DNA of 59,641 bases from Candidatus Methylobacter favarea. GTDB lineage: Bacteria; Pseudomonadota; Gammaproteobacteria; Methylococcales; Methylomonadaceae. A program made the position numbers and the translations under genes. The stretch's first letter is position 1, and every line of letters begins with the position of its first letter. The stretch spans positions 1-59,641 of the forward strand of contig NZ_CADCXN010000044.1 in NCBI RefSeq assembly GCF_902806695.1, read 5' to 3'. This document shows positions 31,618 to 40,435 of this stretch, one piece after another. The notes beneath the pieces were generated by a model, which saw only the letters and a list, made by a program, of their open reading frames with translations, was not told where the DNA came from and searched no databases.

Positions 31618-31644
31618 GTTATTCCTTATTATGAGGTCGAAGTA

Positions 31645-32031
31645 ATGGCGAGTTCAAACCGCTCTAGGAAACGTATAAAAAAAGAAGTAGCTGATGGTAT
31701 TGTGCATGTGCATGCTTCTTTCAACAACACAATCATAACTATCACAGATAGAAAAGGCAACGCACTATCATGGGCTACCTCAGGTGGTTCTGGTTTTCGT
31801 GGCTCAAGAAAAAGTACTCCGTTTGCTGCCCAGGTTGCCGCTGAAAAAGCCGGTACAGTTGCTCAGGAATTCGGCATGAAAAACCTTGATGTTATGATCA
31901 AAGGCCCGGGTCCAGGACGCGAATCGGCGGTGCGCTCTCTGAATAATCTAGGATTTAAAATTAATAATATTGTTGATGTGACGCCCATTCCTCATAATGG
32001 TTGCCGTCCGCCTAAGAAACGCCGCGTGTAA
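31645..32031 (+). CDS. rpsK: 30S ribosomal protein S11
   Basis: S11 forms the platform near the E site. The 128-residue protein has [39 protein letters not shown] and the C-terminal [16 protein letters not shown]. The Asn-Gly in HNGCRPPK is the site of isoaspartate formation known in related proteins. rpsD follows after 17 nt. Confidence 0.98.
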   Translation: MASSNRSRKRIKKEVADGIVHVHASFNNTIITITDRKGNALSWATSGGSGFRGSRKSTPFAAQVAAEKAGTVAQEFGMKNLDVMIKGPGPGRESAVRSLNNLGFKINNIVDVTPIPHNGCRPPKKRRV

Positions 32032-32048
32032 AAATCTGGAGTAGCATC

Positions 32049-32669
32049 ATGGCAAGATATCTTGGACCTACCTGTAAATTAAGTCGAAGAGAAGGTACGG
32101 ATCTGTTTTTAAAAAGCAGAGGAAAGTCCCTGGAAAACAAGTGTAAGCTGGATCAAAGGCCTGGCCAGCATGGTACCAAAAGGACGAGGAGTTCAGATTA
32201 TGCCCTGCAGTTAAGAGCGAAACAACGCTTGCGCAGAATCTATGGCATTTTAGAAAAACAATTTAGAAATTACTATAAATCTGCAGATATGAAAAAAGGA
32301 GCAACAGGCGAAAATCTGTTGAATCTTCTAGAATCAAGATTAGATAACGTTGTGTATCGTATGGGATTTGCTTCTACCAGAGCCGAAGCTCGTCAGTTAG
32401 TCTGTCATAAATCTATCCAGGTAAATGGATCGCTGATTAATATTCCCTCTTATCAAGTGGTTCGAGGTGACGTGCTGACTATTAGAGAAAAAGCAAAAAA
32501 ACAACAAAGAATTGTTGATGCTTTAACTGTAACAGAACAATACGGTTTTCCTGCCTGGGTCGAGGTTAATTCGAAAACCATGTCTGGCACATTTAGCTCA
32601 TTGCCTGATCGCGCTGATTTGGGAAGTGATATTAATGAACAGCTGGTTGTGGAACTTTACTCTAAATAA
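32049..32669 (+). CDS. rpsD: 30S ribosomal protein S4
   Basis: S4 nucleates 30S assembly and, in enterics, represses the alpha operon. The 206-residue protein begins [20 protein letters not shown] and has an S4 RNA-binding domain with [20 protein letters not shown]. It lacks the N-terminal zinc cysteines seen in some other phyla. The position between rpsK and rpoA is standard. Confidence 0.98.
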   Translation: MARYLGPTCKLSRREGTDLFLKSRGKSLENKCKLDQRPGQHGTKRTRSSDYALQLRAKQRLRRIYGILEKQFRNYYKSADMKKGATGENLLNLLESRLDNVVYRMGFASTRAEARQLVCHKSIQVNGSLINIPSYQVVRGDVLTIREKAKKQQRIVDALTVTEQYGFPAWVEVNSKTMSGTFSSLPDRADLGSDINEQLVVELYSK

Positions 32670-32690
32670 TTACAGTTCTGAGGAATATAC

Positions 32691-33701
32691 ATGCAGAATT
32701 CTATTTCTGGCTTATTAAAGCCTCGACTGGTTGAGGTTGTAAGCAAGAGTCACAATCATTCCAGAATCGTTATCGAGCCATTAGAACGCGGATTTGGTCA
32801 CTCCCTTGGCAATGCATTGAGGCGGGTTTTGTTATCTACAATACCTGGCTGTGCTGTTACAGATGTGGAAATTGAAGGTGTACTTCATGAATATACCACT
32901 ATAGAAGGTGTTCAGGAAGATGTTATTGATATTTTATTGAACTTCAAGAAGCTGGCAGTGGTTCTTCATTCAAGGGATGAGGTTGAACTCGCCCTTACCA
33001 AGAACGGCGCAGGCTGCGTTACTGCAGCTGATATTGCCGTTCCTCATGATGTTGAAATCATTAATCCTGATTTAGTCATTGCGAATTTAACGCAAGCTGG
33101 TGTTTTAAACATGAAGATCAGAGTGCGCAGAGGAAGAGGATACGAGCCTGTAAGCGCCCGTAAAATAAATCCTGAGCATAACCCCATGATAGGTGCGCTT
33201 CAATTAGATGCATCATACAGTCCGATTGTTAAGGTAGCTTATCAGGTTGAGAGCACCCGTGTTGAACAGCGAACTAATTTAGATAAATTGATCATTGAAC
33301 TGGAGACAAACGGGACTGTAGATCCAGAAGAAACTATAAAACTCGCCGCAACCATCCTTCATGATCAATTATCCGTTTTTGTGGATTTTGAAAAAGTAAA
33401 TGATGAGCTTACGGAAGAAGAAATACAAGTTGAAGAAGTATTCGAGCCAGTGCTTCTGCGACCTGTCGACGATCTTGAACTTACGGTACGGTCTGCTAAC
33501 TGTTTAAAAGCCGAAAATATTTTTTATATTGGTGATTTAATTCAACGCACTGAAGTTGAATTATTAAAGACTCCAAATCTTGGAAAAAAATCTTTAACTG
33601 AAATAAAAGATATATTAGCTTTAAAAGGTTTATCTCTGGGCATGAGATTAGAAAACTGGCCGCCTGAAAACCTTTCTGATCAAGCTCACTCAGCAAACTA
33701 A
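32691..33701 (+). CDS. rpoA: RNA polymerase alpha subunit
   Basis: RpoA dimerises to seed polymerase assembly, and its C-terminal domain reads UP elements and activators. The 336-residue protein has the N-terminal dimerisation domain with [19 protein letters not shown] and the C-terminal domain with [14 protein letters not shown], where the Arg corresponds to the DNA-contacting R265, plus [16 protein letters not shown]. Its partners RpoB and RpoC lie 21 kb upstream in the same direction. rplQ follows after 20 nt. Confidence 0.98.
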   Translation: MQNSISGLLKPRLVEVVSKSHNHSRIVIEPLERGFGHSLGNALRRVLLSTIPGCAVTDVEIEGVLHEYTTIEGVQEDVIDILLNFKKLAVVLHSRDEVELALTKNGAGCVTAADIAVPHDVEIINPDLVIANLTQAGVLNMKIRVRRGRGYEPVSARKINPEHNPMIGALQLDASYSPIVKVAYQVESTRVEQRTNLDKLIIELETNGTVDPEETIKLAATILHDQLSVFVDFEKVNDELTEEEIQVEEVFEPVLLRPVDDLELTVRSANCLKAENIFYIGDLIQRTEVELLKTPNLGKKSLTEIKDILALKGLSLGMRLENWPPENLSDQAHSAN

Positions 33702-33721
33702 CATTTTAGGTCATTTTTACA

Positions 33722-34096
33722 ATGCGACATCGAAAATCTGGTAGAAAATTTAATATAAATAGCAGTCATCGTAAGGCTTTATTTAGCAATATGGTTAATT
33801 CGTTATTCAAGTATGAACTAATTAAAACCACCTTACCAAAAGCAAAGGAATTAAGAGGTTTTGCGGAGCCATTAATTACTTTATCCAAGGAAGATAATGT
33901 GGCCAAAAGGCGTCAGGCTTTCTCCAGATTACGAGATAGGGAAGTTGTAACTAAGCTTTTTAATGAGTTGGGCCCACGTTATAAGAATAGGGCAGGCGGC
34001 TATTTACGCATTATGAAATGCGGATTTAGACCGGGGGATGATGCGCCAATGGCTTATGTCGAACTAGTCGACCGATCTGAGGCAGGCAATATTTGA
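33722..34096 (+). CDS. rplQ: 50S ribosomal protein L17
   Basis: L17 is an early assembly protein near the tunnel exit. The 124-residue protein begins [20 protein letters not shown] and contains [19 protein letters not shown] and [20 protein letters not shown]. It is the last gene of the ribosomal superoperon; a terminator hairpin begins 21 nt after the stop. Confidence 0.97.
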   Translation: MRHRKSGRKFNINSSHRKALFSNMVNSLFKYELIKTTLPKAKELRGFAEPLITLSKEDNVAKRRQAFSRLRDREVVTKLFNELGPRYKNRAGGYLRIMKCGFRPGDDAPMAYVELVDRSEAGNI

Positions 34097-34117
34097 CAAC
34101 ATTTTATATCATTTAGA

Positions 34118-34149
34118 GTGACAATTCTTAAGATTGTCACTTGTTTTTC
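34118..34149 (+). terminator. Terminator after rplQ
   Basis: An 8-bp perfect stem GTGACAAT (34118-34125) / ATTGTCAC (34133-34140) with a 7-nt loop is followed by TTGTTTTT. It ends the alpha operon. Confidence 0.78.
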
Positions 34150-34249
34150 TGCTAAAAACTTCCTTTCTTGACGTTGTCTTAATAAAGCTGGCTGAAGCGA
34201 TATAAGATAATTTTTCCTCCTCATGCTGCTTTCGCAAAACAGCCCGTAT

Positions 34250-34275
34250 GAGCATAGAACATGTGCTTTTTTTTT
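34250..34275 (+). terminator. Second terminator-like hairpin after rplQ
   Basis: GAGCATA (34250-34256) pairs with TGTGCTT (34262-34268), including two G-U pairs, around a GAACA loop, and is followed by an uninterrupted run of T to 34275. It may be a back-up terminator for the long ribosomal transcript. Confidence 0.55.
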
Positions 34276-34354
34276 ATTCTGTTTGAGCTCTTGATTAAGC
34301 GTTTTCAGAAATTCAAATTCTTAAAGCAAAAGCTCTAATTAATATATTTAAAAA

Positions 34355-34366
34355 TATTAGCTAATA
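34355..34366. promoter_or_regulatory. Palindrome upstream of nadC, possible operator
   Basis: TATTAGCTAATA is a perfect 12-bp palindrome ending 30 bp before the nadC start, where a repressor could block transcription. It does not match the NadR or NrtR boxes as I remember them. In AT-rich DNA it could occur by chance. Confidence 0.3.
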
Positions 34367-34396
34367 ATGGATTAATCATTTATTGAAATTACTATA

Positions 34397-35227
34397 ATGT
34401 CTGATCTGTTAAAAATTACAGAAATTAAAACTTTTCTTGAAGAAGATATAGGGGAAGGGGATTTATCGGCTACTATTATTTCCGATACTATAAGAGCGGA
34501 AGCCGAAGTTATTACGCGCCAGAATATGGTGCTATGCGGTCAAGCGTGGTTTGAGGCTATATTCAGGTATCTTGATAATATAATTCAAATTAGCTGGATC
34601 GTAGCTGAAGGCGAAACCGCTAATAAAGATTCGATAATTTGCACACTAAAAGGCCCTGCCAAAAGTCTGCTGACCGGAGAACGCACAGCTCTTAATTTAC
34701 TACAAACCTTATCCTCCACTGCAACTATTGCCAGACAATTTGCAGATGCAGTTGCGGGTACTGGATGTAAAGTGCTGGATACCCGTAAAACAATTCCGGG
34801 GTTGAGAAATGCCCAGAAATATGCCGTGACTTGCGGCGGTTGTTATAATCACAGAATGGGTTTATATGATGGTGTCTTAATTAAGGAAAATCATATAATG
34901 GCAGCAGGATCCATTCGGAAGGCGATTGAGTCAGCGCGGAGAAAAACATCAGTTCCTGTCGAAGTTGAAGTTGAAAATATGAAGGGATTACTAGAGGCTA
35001 TCTCAGCCAAACCCGATCGGATTATGCTTGATAACTTTAGCCTACAAAATATACGCGCTGCAGTAGCCTTGAATGAAAAAAATATAGAGCTTGAAGCTTC
35101 CGGCAATATCAACCTCGATAATATACGGGCAATTGCCGAAACCGGCGTTGATTATATTTCCATCGGCGCCCTAACCAAGCATATTAAAGCAGTGGATCTG
35201 TCAATGCGTATTAACCTGGTCAAGTAA
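34397..35227 (+). CDS. nadC: Quinolinate phosphoribosyltransferase (decarboxylating)
   Basis: NadC converts quinolinate and PRPP to nicotinate mononucleotide, the entry step from the de novo route into NAD. The 276-residue protein matches the family: an N-terminal domain with EDIGEGDLSATII, then a TIM-barrel-like domain with LLTGERTALNLLQTLSSTAT, the substrate-binding DTRKTIPGLRNAQKYAV and GGCYNHRMGLYDGVLIKENH segments, and EVEVENMKGL and LDNFS further on. It stands after the alpha operon with no sibling nad gene in the window. The next gene starts directly at its stop, suggesting co-transcription. Confidence 0.96.
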   Translation: MSDLLKITEIKTFLEEDIGEGDLSATIISDTIRAEAEVITRQNMVLCGQAWFEAIFRYLDNIIQISWIVAEGETANKDSIICTLKGPAKSLLTGERTALNLLQTLSSTATIARQFADAVAGTGCKVLDTRKTIPGLRNAQKYAVTCGGCYNHRMGLYDGVLIKENHIMAAGSIRKAIESARRKTSVPVEVEVENMKGLLEAISAKPDRIMLDNFSLQNIRAAVALNEKNIELEASGNINLDNIRAIAETGVDYISIGALTKHIKAVDLSMRINLVK

Positions 35228-35722
35228 ATGATCGAAAATTGTGATGCGCTATTCAAGCAAATCAGTCATGGAGTTTATGTAGTAGGGGTAAGTGACGGCA
35301 TCCATCAAAATGCTTTTACTGCAGCATGGGTGATGCAAGTATCATTCAATCCACCACTACTGGCATTCAGTATAAATCCAGAGCACTACTCTTATAAATT
35401 ATTGCAGGCCGGGGGTATTTGTACCGTCAATGTGTTAGGCCAGGATCAGTTCCGAGTAGCAGAGCATTTTGGTTGCTCAAACATTAAAGATAAGATGATG
35501 GGTTTTCAATGGCAGGAAGACAAAACCGGGGCACCGATTTTAACCGAAAGTCTGGCTTATTTTGAGTGTCAGGTCAGTCACTATACTGATGCTGGCGATC
35601 ATAAAATTGCTGTCTGCAAAGTGATAGGGGCGGCCAAGCTTAACCAGGGACAACCCTTATTGTATAACCAGACGGGCGATATGGATGGCAGCAGTATAAT
35701 TTATAGCGATAATCTGCTTTAA
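35228..35722 (+). CDS. Flavin reductase-like FMN-binding protein
   Basis: A 164-residue protein of the FMN-binding split-barrel flavin reductase family (DIM6/NTAB type). Visible hallmarks are ISHGVYVVGVSDG at the N-terminus, the NAFTAAWVMQVSFNPPLLAFSI strand pair (read in parts) and a later HYTDAGDHKIAVCKVIG segment with the conserved D-H. Members reduce or bind free flavin for monooxygenases or act as electron carriers; no monooxygenase partner is seen nearby. The ATG directly follows the nadC stop, so the pair is probably co-transcribed, but a functional link to NAD synthesis is only inferred from this. It converges on diaA. Confidence 0.85.
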   Translation: MIENCDALFKQISHGVYVVGVSDGIHQNAFTAAWVMQVSFNPPLLAFSINPEHYSYKLLQAGGICTVNVLGQDQFRVAEHFGCSNIKDKMMGFQWQEDKTGAPILTESLAYFECQVSHYTDAGDHKIAVCKVIGAAKLNQGQPLLYNQTGDMDGSSIIYSDNLL

Positions 35723-35768
35723 ATTTAGCATAGATCAAAAATACGGGGGTTTTGCTCTTATTTGTTGG

Positions 35769-36368
<600 letters not shown>

Positions 36369-36740
36369 CTAGGTTGGAAATGCGTTTTGAATCCAGTCAA
36401 TATCGCCATTCCCGGAGATGGCCACCACATCAAAGCGGATGGGATCGTCTCTTTTTAGAGTCGATAAATAAATATGCGTGGCTGATATTATACGGGATTG
36501 TTTTGTATGGGTAATGCTCTCCAGGGCGCTGCCGTATTTATTTGTTTTACGGAACCTGACTTCTATGATAACCAGGGTTTTATTATCGGTCATGATTAAA
36601 TCGAGCTCGCCCTGTTTACAGCGGAAATTCCGGCAGACTGGCTTAAGCCCTTTGCTAATAAGGAATTTTTGCGCCTGCTGTTCAGCGCTTTCACCCCGGA
36701 GCAGGTGAGCCGCTTTTGTTTTGAGCTTAGTCAGCAACAT
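36369..36740 (-). CDS. yraN: UPF0102 family protein YraN
   Basis: A 123-residue protein of the widespread YraN/UPF0102 family, whose fold resembles Holliday-junction resolvases and restriction-type nucleases. The nuclease-like core is visible: GESAEQQAQKFLISKG, then CKQGELDLIMTDNKTLVIIEV with the E-L-D and E-V-R acidic/basic residues, and IRFDVVAISG near the end. No activity is established for the family. The start overlaps the lpoA stop by 14 nt, indicating coupling within lpoA-yraN-diaA. Confidence 0.93.
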   Translation of the reverse strand: MLLTKLKTKAAHLLRGESAEQQAQKFLISKGLKPVCRNFRCKQGELDLIMTDNKTLVIIEVRFRKTNKYGSALESITHTKQSRIISATHIYLSTLKRDDPIRFDVVAISGNGDIDWIQNAFPT

Positions 36741-38685
36741 TGTTAATCATCATTTCTGGCGGTTTGGGTTTTTTATCTGGGCTAATTTCATTGTTAATGG
36801 CTGAAGAATCCGTGTCATCGGGACTCTCAACCGGATTATTGATAACGCCTGTAACTTCAGGTAATCCTGCTGTAAATGTGGCGCAGATCAGTTTGCGTTT
36901 GATGCGATTGTCATCGGTTAGAGAAAGATTGCCAGTAGCGCCGGGATAGGAATTAATATTCAGATCGGATAGTTGGGTGGCCAGGTTATAAGCATCAATA
37001 CCCATTGCAATCAGCCGTAAATAAGCATTGGGGAATTGTTGCCAGATGTCCCGCAGAGCCTCCATGCTGAGGTTTCCTAGATAGGCTTTGTCAAGCAGCC
37101 AGGGCATATCACAAAAAGTTATTTTGTCAAGATCGGAATCAAGTGATGGATTGGGCTGACCGGTATATATATTAGGCAGCGCATAAACAGGTAGTTTGCC
37201 GGCTTGATAATACTGTAGCTGAGGATTGATGGAGCGTGCCTCAGTGCTATAAGCGCTTAACAATATAACATCGGCATCCTGCCTTCTTCTGGGAGTGAAT
37301 TTTAGCGACGGTACCAGTTCAAGCATTTTATTGTAACGGTTTTCGCTTTCATCCAAATTAAGCAGTTTTTTAATGGGAGACGAAAAGTCATTTTTCTTTG
37401 GATTATAGGCTTGTATTTCCATGATGGTGCCGTCGGTTCGTTGCCAGCTTTCAGTAAAATAATCGGCAATGCGTTTACCTTGAGCGGTATCAGGGATTAG
37501 TAATAGCGCCTTCTGATAGCCATCTGCCCACGCTCTATGGGTCACTTCTTCAACGTCGTCAATGGGGCTAAGGGCAAATTGATAGAGGTTATCTTTTTGC
37601 AAATCCGGTATATGGTTTAATGCAAGCACGGGTATAGTAAATATGACGGAATCGGCAAGGCCTTGGATGCTTTCTTTGCTGAGTGGGCCGATAATCAGCT
37701 GGGCGCCTTCCGAAACGGCTTGGTTAAATAAGGCCGGCAGTGCATGCTCGCTGTTATAAAAGCGAAGGACGGGTTTAGGGGACCTGCCGGCCGTATAGTT
37801 GTAAGCGGCCATAAACCCTGCCCGTACAGCTTTCCCTGCCTGGGTAAAAGGACCGGATTCGGGCAAAAAAATCGCGATTGAGTTAAAGGGAATACTTCCC
37901 GGCTTCTCCAGGAGATTTTCTAAAAAAGCAGAATTTGCCGGATGTCCGGGGTAAGCTGCACGCCATTGCAGGAGTTGAGTGTTAAAATCGGGCTGGCCTT
38001 TTAACTTTAAAATTCGCGCTAATGATATCCATCCATCTAAAGTAGGGATTGATAAAAGTTGCTTTTCTTGCAGGGATGAGTCTGACAACAGGCCTAATGT
38101 TTCTAAAATAGCTGCTTGGTTTTTCTGGCGTTGTTCAACTGATGTTAGTAACGAATTGAGTTCTATTCTCGCTTTGGCACTGTCTAATAAATTTCCAGTT
38201 AATGAAAAAGCAAATGCCTGGGATTGAAAGTATTTGATTTTATTATCGAGGTTTAATTGCTGAGGTTGTATTAACGCCAGTTTGTCAATTGCCTGCTCGG
38301 CATCGCCGGAACTGAGCATAATTTGGACAAAAAGTAAATTCAGCTGATCACGTTGCTGCGGAGCCAGGTAAAATGGATCTAAAGTATCCGCAGTGTTTTT
38401 AGCAGCTTCGCTCTCTCCAGCCTGGATTAGGGAATCGATACTCTGCAAGCGGTGATTGATTTGTTCGAGAGACAGCGCAGGAGGAACTGACTGGTACAAT
38501 CCGGGTGTCTGCTCAGGCTGAGTACTTTGTATAGACGGCTTTGTCAAGATGCTATCGCCTTGATGAGGAACACGTTTGACCGGCCCCGGACTGCAACCGG
38601 AAAAAATCGCCACACCCAAAGGCAAAGCGCAAAGTAATAGCTGCTTACAGCTTTGCTCGAACCTACTGTTTAAAAGGTTACCCAT
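36727..38685 (-). CDS. lpoA: Penicillin-binding protein activator LpoA
   Basis: LpoA is an outer-membrane lipoprotein that reaches through the periplasm to activate the class A synthase PBP1a. I start at ATG 38685 (652 residues) because it gives a signal peptide of about 30 residues with the lipobox IFSGC and lipidated Cys31; an earlier in-frame start at 38781 would place 32 charged residues before it. The N-terminal half (to about 260) looks like TPR-type helices, and the C-terminal half fits the periplasmic-binding-protein fold (IAIFLPESGPFTQAGKAVRAG, LIIGPLSKESIQGLA). It is divergent from rsmI with only 13 bp between starts. Confidence 0.93.
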   Translation of the reverse strand: MGNLLNSRFEQSCKQLLLCALPLGVAIFSGCSPGPVKRVPHQGDSILTKPSIQSTQPEQTPGLYQSVPPALSLEQINHRLQSIDSLIQAGESEAAKNTADTLDPFYLAPQQRDQLNLLFVQIMLSSGDAEQAIDKLALIQPQQLNLDNKIKYFQSQAFAFSLTGNLLDSAKARIELNSLLTSVEQRQKNQAAILETLGLLSDSSLQEKQLLSIPTLDGWISLARILKLKGQPDFNTQLLQWRAAYPGHPANSAFLENLLEKPGSIPFNSIAIFLPESGPFTQAGKAVRAGFMAAYNYTAGRSPKPVLRFYNSEHALPALFNQAVSEGAQLIIGPLSKESIQGLADSVIFTIPVLALNHIPDLQKDNLYQFALSPIDDVEEVTHRAWADGYQKALLLIPDTAQGKRIADYFTESWQRTDGTIMEIQAYNPKKNDFSSPIKKLLNLDESENRYNKMLELVPSLKFTPRRRQDADVILLSAYSTEARSINPQLQYYQAGKLPVYALPNIYTGQPNPSLDSDLDKITFCDMPWLLDKAYLGNLSMEALRDIWQQFPNAYLRLIAMGIDAYNLATQLSDLNINSYPGATGNLSLTDDNRIKRKLICATFTAGLPEVTGVINNPVESPDDTDSSAINNEISPDKKPKPPEMMINNVAD

Positions 38686-38698
38686 ATGAGAACATTGA

Positions 38699-39553
38699 AT
38701 GTCAAGTGAATGCGGTAAATTATACGTAGTTGCTACGCCAATTGGTAATTTAGCTGATATTAGTTTTCGAGCGGTAGACATATTAAAACAGGTCGATTTG
38801 ATTGCGGCGGAAGATACTCGACATGTAAAAAAGCTGCTGCAGCATTATGGCATTACCAATAAGCTGGTGTCATTACACCAGCAAAATGAAGATAAAGCCT
38901 CATCTGTTTTGCTGAAAAAATTGCTAGCGGGGCAATCCGTTGCCCTGGTTTCCGATGCAGGAACGCCGCTCTTAAGTGATCCTGGTATGCCGCTGGTAAA
39001 AATGGTTAAGGATGCAGGTCTCGATGTTGTACCAATACCGGGAGCTTGCGCATTCATTGCTGCATTGTCGGCCGCGGGACTGCCGGTTACCCGGTTTTCA
39101 TTTGAAGGTTTTTTACCAAGAACTTCATCGGCGCGAAAGGCCTTTTTTAGTGAAAAAGTCATGTCTACAAGAACATGGATATTTTATGAATCCTGTCATC
39201 GCATTCTGGCTTCCTTACAAGACATGGGGGAAATAATACCATTAGGCCGCTCAATTGTTATTGCCCGGGAATTGACAAAGCTGCATGAAACTATTGTGAA
39301 AACCAGTTTGGGGAATGCGCTTGAAATGGTAGAGCAAAACGAGAACATGAGGAAGGGCGAGTTTGTTGTTCTTGTTGATGGGGCGGCGGTTGCGGATAAA
39401 AAAGCGCAAATTATTACTGCTGAGCAGGGAAATTTACTCCGTGTTTTGTTACGAGAGTGTTCGATTAAAACTGCTGTTACAATGGCTGTAGAAATTACCG
39501 GAGTTAAAAAGAAGCTATTGTATCAGGCGGCGTTGGCGCTCGATAAAGAATAA
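38699..39553 (+). CDS. rsmI: 16S rRNA (cytidine1402-2'-O)-methyltransferase
   Basis: RsmI methylates the 2'-OH of C1402 in 16S rRNA, next to the N4 methyl added by RsmH, which is also encoded in this window. The 284-residue protein shows the family signatures LYVVATPIGNLADISFRA, DLIAAEDTRHVKKLLQHYGI, ALVSDAGTPLLSDPG and the conserved FYESCHRI. It is divergent from lpoA and upstream of rnpB, the usual layout in gammaproteobacteria. The 13-bp gap means its promoter overlaps the lpoA coding region. Confidence 0.96.
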   Translation: MSSECGKLYVVATPIGNLADISFRAVDILKQVDLIAAEDTRHVKKLLQHYGITNKLVSLHQQNEDKASSVLLKKLLAGQSVALVSDAGTPLLSDPGMPLVKMVKDAGLDVVPIPGACAFIAALSAAGLPVTRFSFEGFLPRTSSARKAFFSEKVMSTRTWIFYESCHRILASLQDMGEIIPLGRSIVIARELTKLHETIVKTSLGNALEMVEQNENMRKGEFVVLVDGAAVADKKAQIITAEQGNLLRVLLRECSIKTAVTMAVEITGVKKKLLYQAALALDKE

Positions 39554-39609
39554 GGTGCTTAGAATTGACGTTAATATTTTCTAGAATGGCGTTGACTAGA
39601 TGAATACAG

Positions 39610-39615
39610 TATACT
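39610..39615 (+). promoter_or_regulatory. -10 element of the rnpB promoter
   Basis: TATACT lies 14 bp before the mapped 5' end of rnpB, a good distance for a start near 39622-39624. A good -35 at 17 bp is missing; a TTGACT occurs only 12 bp upstream. The promoter is therefore only partly supported. Confidence 0.4.
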
Positions 39616-39623
39616 GATCAGTG

Positions 39624-40032
39624 AAAGAGTCGGCTGAGCAGTCGCTGTTTTATCGCCACGATAAAATGGAGGAAAGTCCGGGCTCCATTGGGCAGGGTGC
39701 CAGGTAACGCCTGGGGGGCGTGAGCCTACGGAAAGTGCCGCAGAAAATATACCGCCCAACCCCTGGATATTTAGTGCCATAAGATCATATGGATAATGGA
39801 TTATGGTTGCCAGATGATTCAGAGGTTGGGTAAGGGTGAAAAGGTGCGGTAAGAGCGCACCGCGCAACTGGTAACAGAAGTGGCATGGTAAACCCCACCC
39901 GGAGCAAGATCAAATAGAGGAACAGACGCGCGGCCCGCGCGGTTCCCGGGTAGATTGCTTGAGCTGCAAGGTGACTTGCAGCCTAGATGAATGGCTGTTC
40001 TCGACAGAACCCGGCTTACAGGCCGACTCTTT
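39624..40032 (+). ncRNA. rnpB: RNase P RNA (type A)
   Basis: The catalytic RNA that removes tRNA 5' leaders. The P1 helix is formed by AAAGAGTCGGC (39624-39634) and GCCGACTCTTT (40022-40032). Universally conserved parts are present in order: GAGGAAAGTCCGGGCTCC at about 39669, GCCAGGTAACGCCTGGGGGG, GGTAAGGGTGAAAAGGTGCG, GTAAACCCCACCCGGAGCAA, AAATAGAGGAAC, and ACAGAACCCGGCTTA near the 3' end. The layout is that of the ancestral gammaproteobacterial type A molecule. Short frames across it are not genes. Confidence 0.96.
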
Positions 40033-40245
40033 CTTCCCACTCCTTTCCAGATATTTATATATTTTAGAGTTATTCATTATTATTGGATGATAACTGCTAA
40101 AGATATTCCGGTTTTGACCCCTCATCAAATCTGTCCGGTAAATATTGCCCCATTATCTTCTTCTTTATTCTTTCTGATACCTGAAAAGATCGATATTTTT
40201 TACCGTATTTTTTAAAGTACCCTATCAAAAACAATAAATAAGTTA

Positions 40246-40274
40246 TTGACCTTAAAATAATTTATTTTTATGAA
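40246..40274 (+). promoter_or_regulatory. Possible distal promoter of the dcw cluster
   Basis: TTGACC (40246-40251) and TATGAA (40269-40274) are separated by 17 bp. The -10 is weak. A transcript from here would include the overlapping inverted repeats at 40289-40317. Confidence 0.3.
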
Positions 40275-40317
40275 TCCTGATCTTCATTAGGATTGCCCGC
40301 GTTGATACAGGGCAATC
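40273..40317. repeat. Two overlapping, mutually exclusive inverted repeats
   Basis: AATCCT (40273-40278) can pair with AGGATT (40289-40294), while GATTGCCC (40291-40298) can pair perfectly with GGGCAATC (40310-40317). Both stems need bases 40291-40294, so only one can form at a time in RNA. No T run follows, so it is not a simple terminator. Confidence 0.5.
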
Positions 40318-40349
40318 TTAGAAAAGAAAAATTTTAAATGAAATCACCC

Positions 40350-40378
40350 TTGACTCAGGGGTATTTGAAAACTATAGT
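40350..40378 (+). promoter_or_regulatory. mraZ (dcw) promoter
   Basis: TTGACT (40350-40355) and TATAGT (40373-40378) are separated by 17 bp. The predicted start near 40385 places the MraZ boxes directly downstream, the same geometry as the main mra promoter of enterics. Confidence 0.78.
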
Positions 40379-40387
40379 GAATCTTAG

Positions 40388-40427
40388 TGGTGAAAAGTGG
40401 TAAAAAATGGGTTTTTTGGGAATTTGG
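40388..40427 (+). promoter_or_regulatory. MraZ box array
   Basis: TGG-starting pentamers occur at 40388 (TGGTG), 40398 (TGGTA) and 40408 (TGGGT), exactly 10 bp apart with A/T-rich spacers, and a further TGGGA at 40417. MraZ is known to bind direct TGGGN repeats with 5-nt spacers in this position and repress its own operon. Confidence 0.65.
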
Positions 40428-40435
40428 AGTAGAAC

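Larger units (their letters stand above)
34097..34396. other. rplQ-nadC intergenic region
   Basis: This 300-bp noncoding gap holds the two terminator-like hairpins after rplQ and, near nadC, a perfect 12-bp palindrome. It is very AT-rich towards nadC; a promoter for nadC must lie here, but no -35/-10 pair is clearly better than the background. Confidence 0.55.
40033..40435. promoter_or_regulatory. rnpB-mraZ intergenic region
   Basis: This 403-bp AT-rich region has no gene. It holds a possible distal promoter (40246-40274), two overlapping inverted repeats (40273-40317), a strong mraZ promoter (40350-40378) and an array of MraZ boxes in the leader (40388-40427). Confidence 0.65.

Noticed and set aside
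38686-38781. Longer N-terminus for LpoA
   Set aside because: It would put 32 charged residues in front of a clear lipoprotein signal and overlap the rsmI coding region.
39571-40215. Four short open frames near 39.6-40.2 kb
   Set aside because: They lie in or beside the RNase P RNA gene, whose conserved structure explains the sequence.
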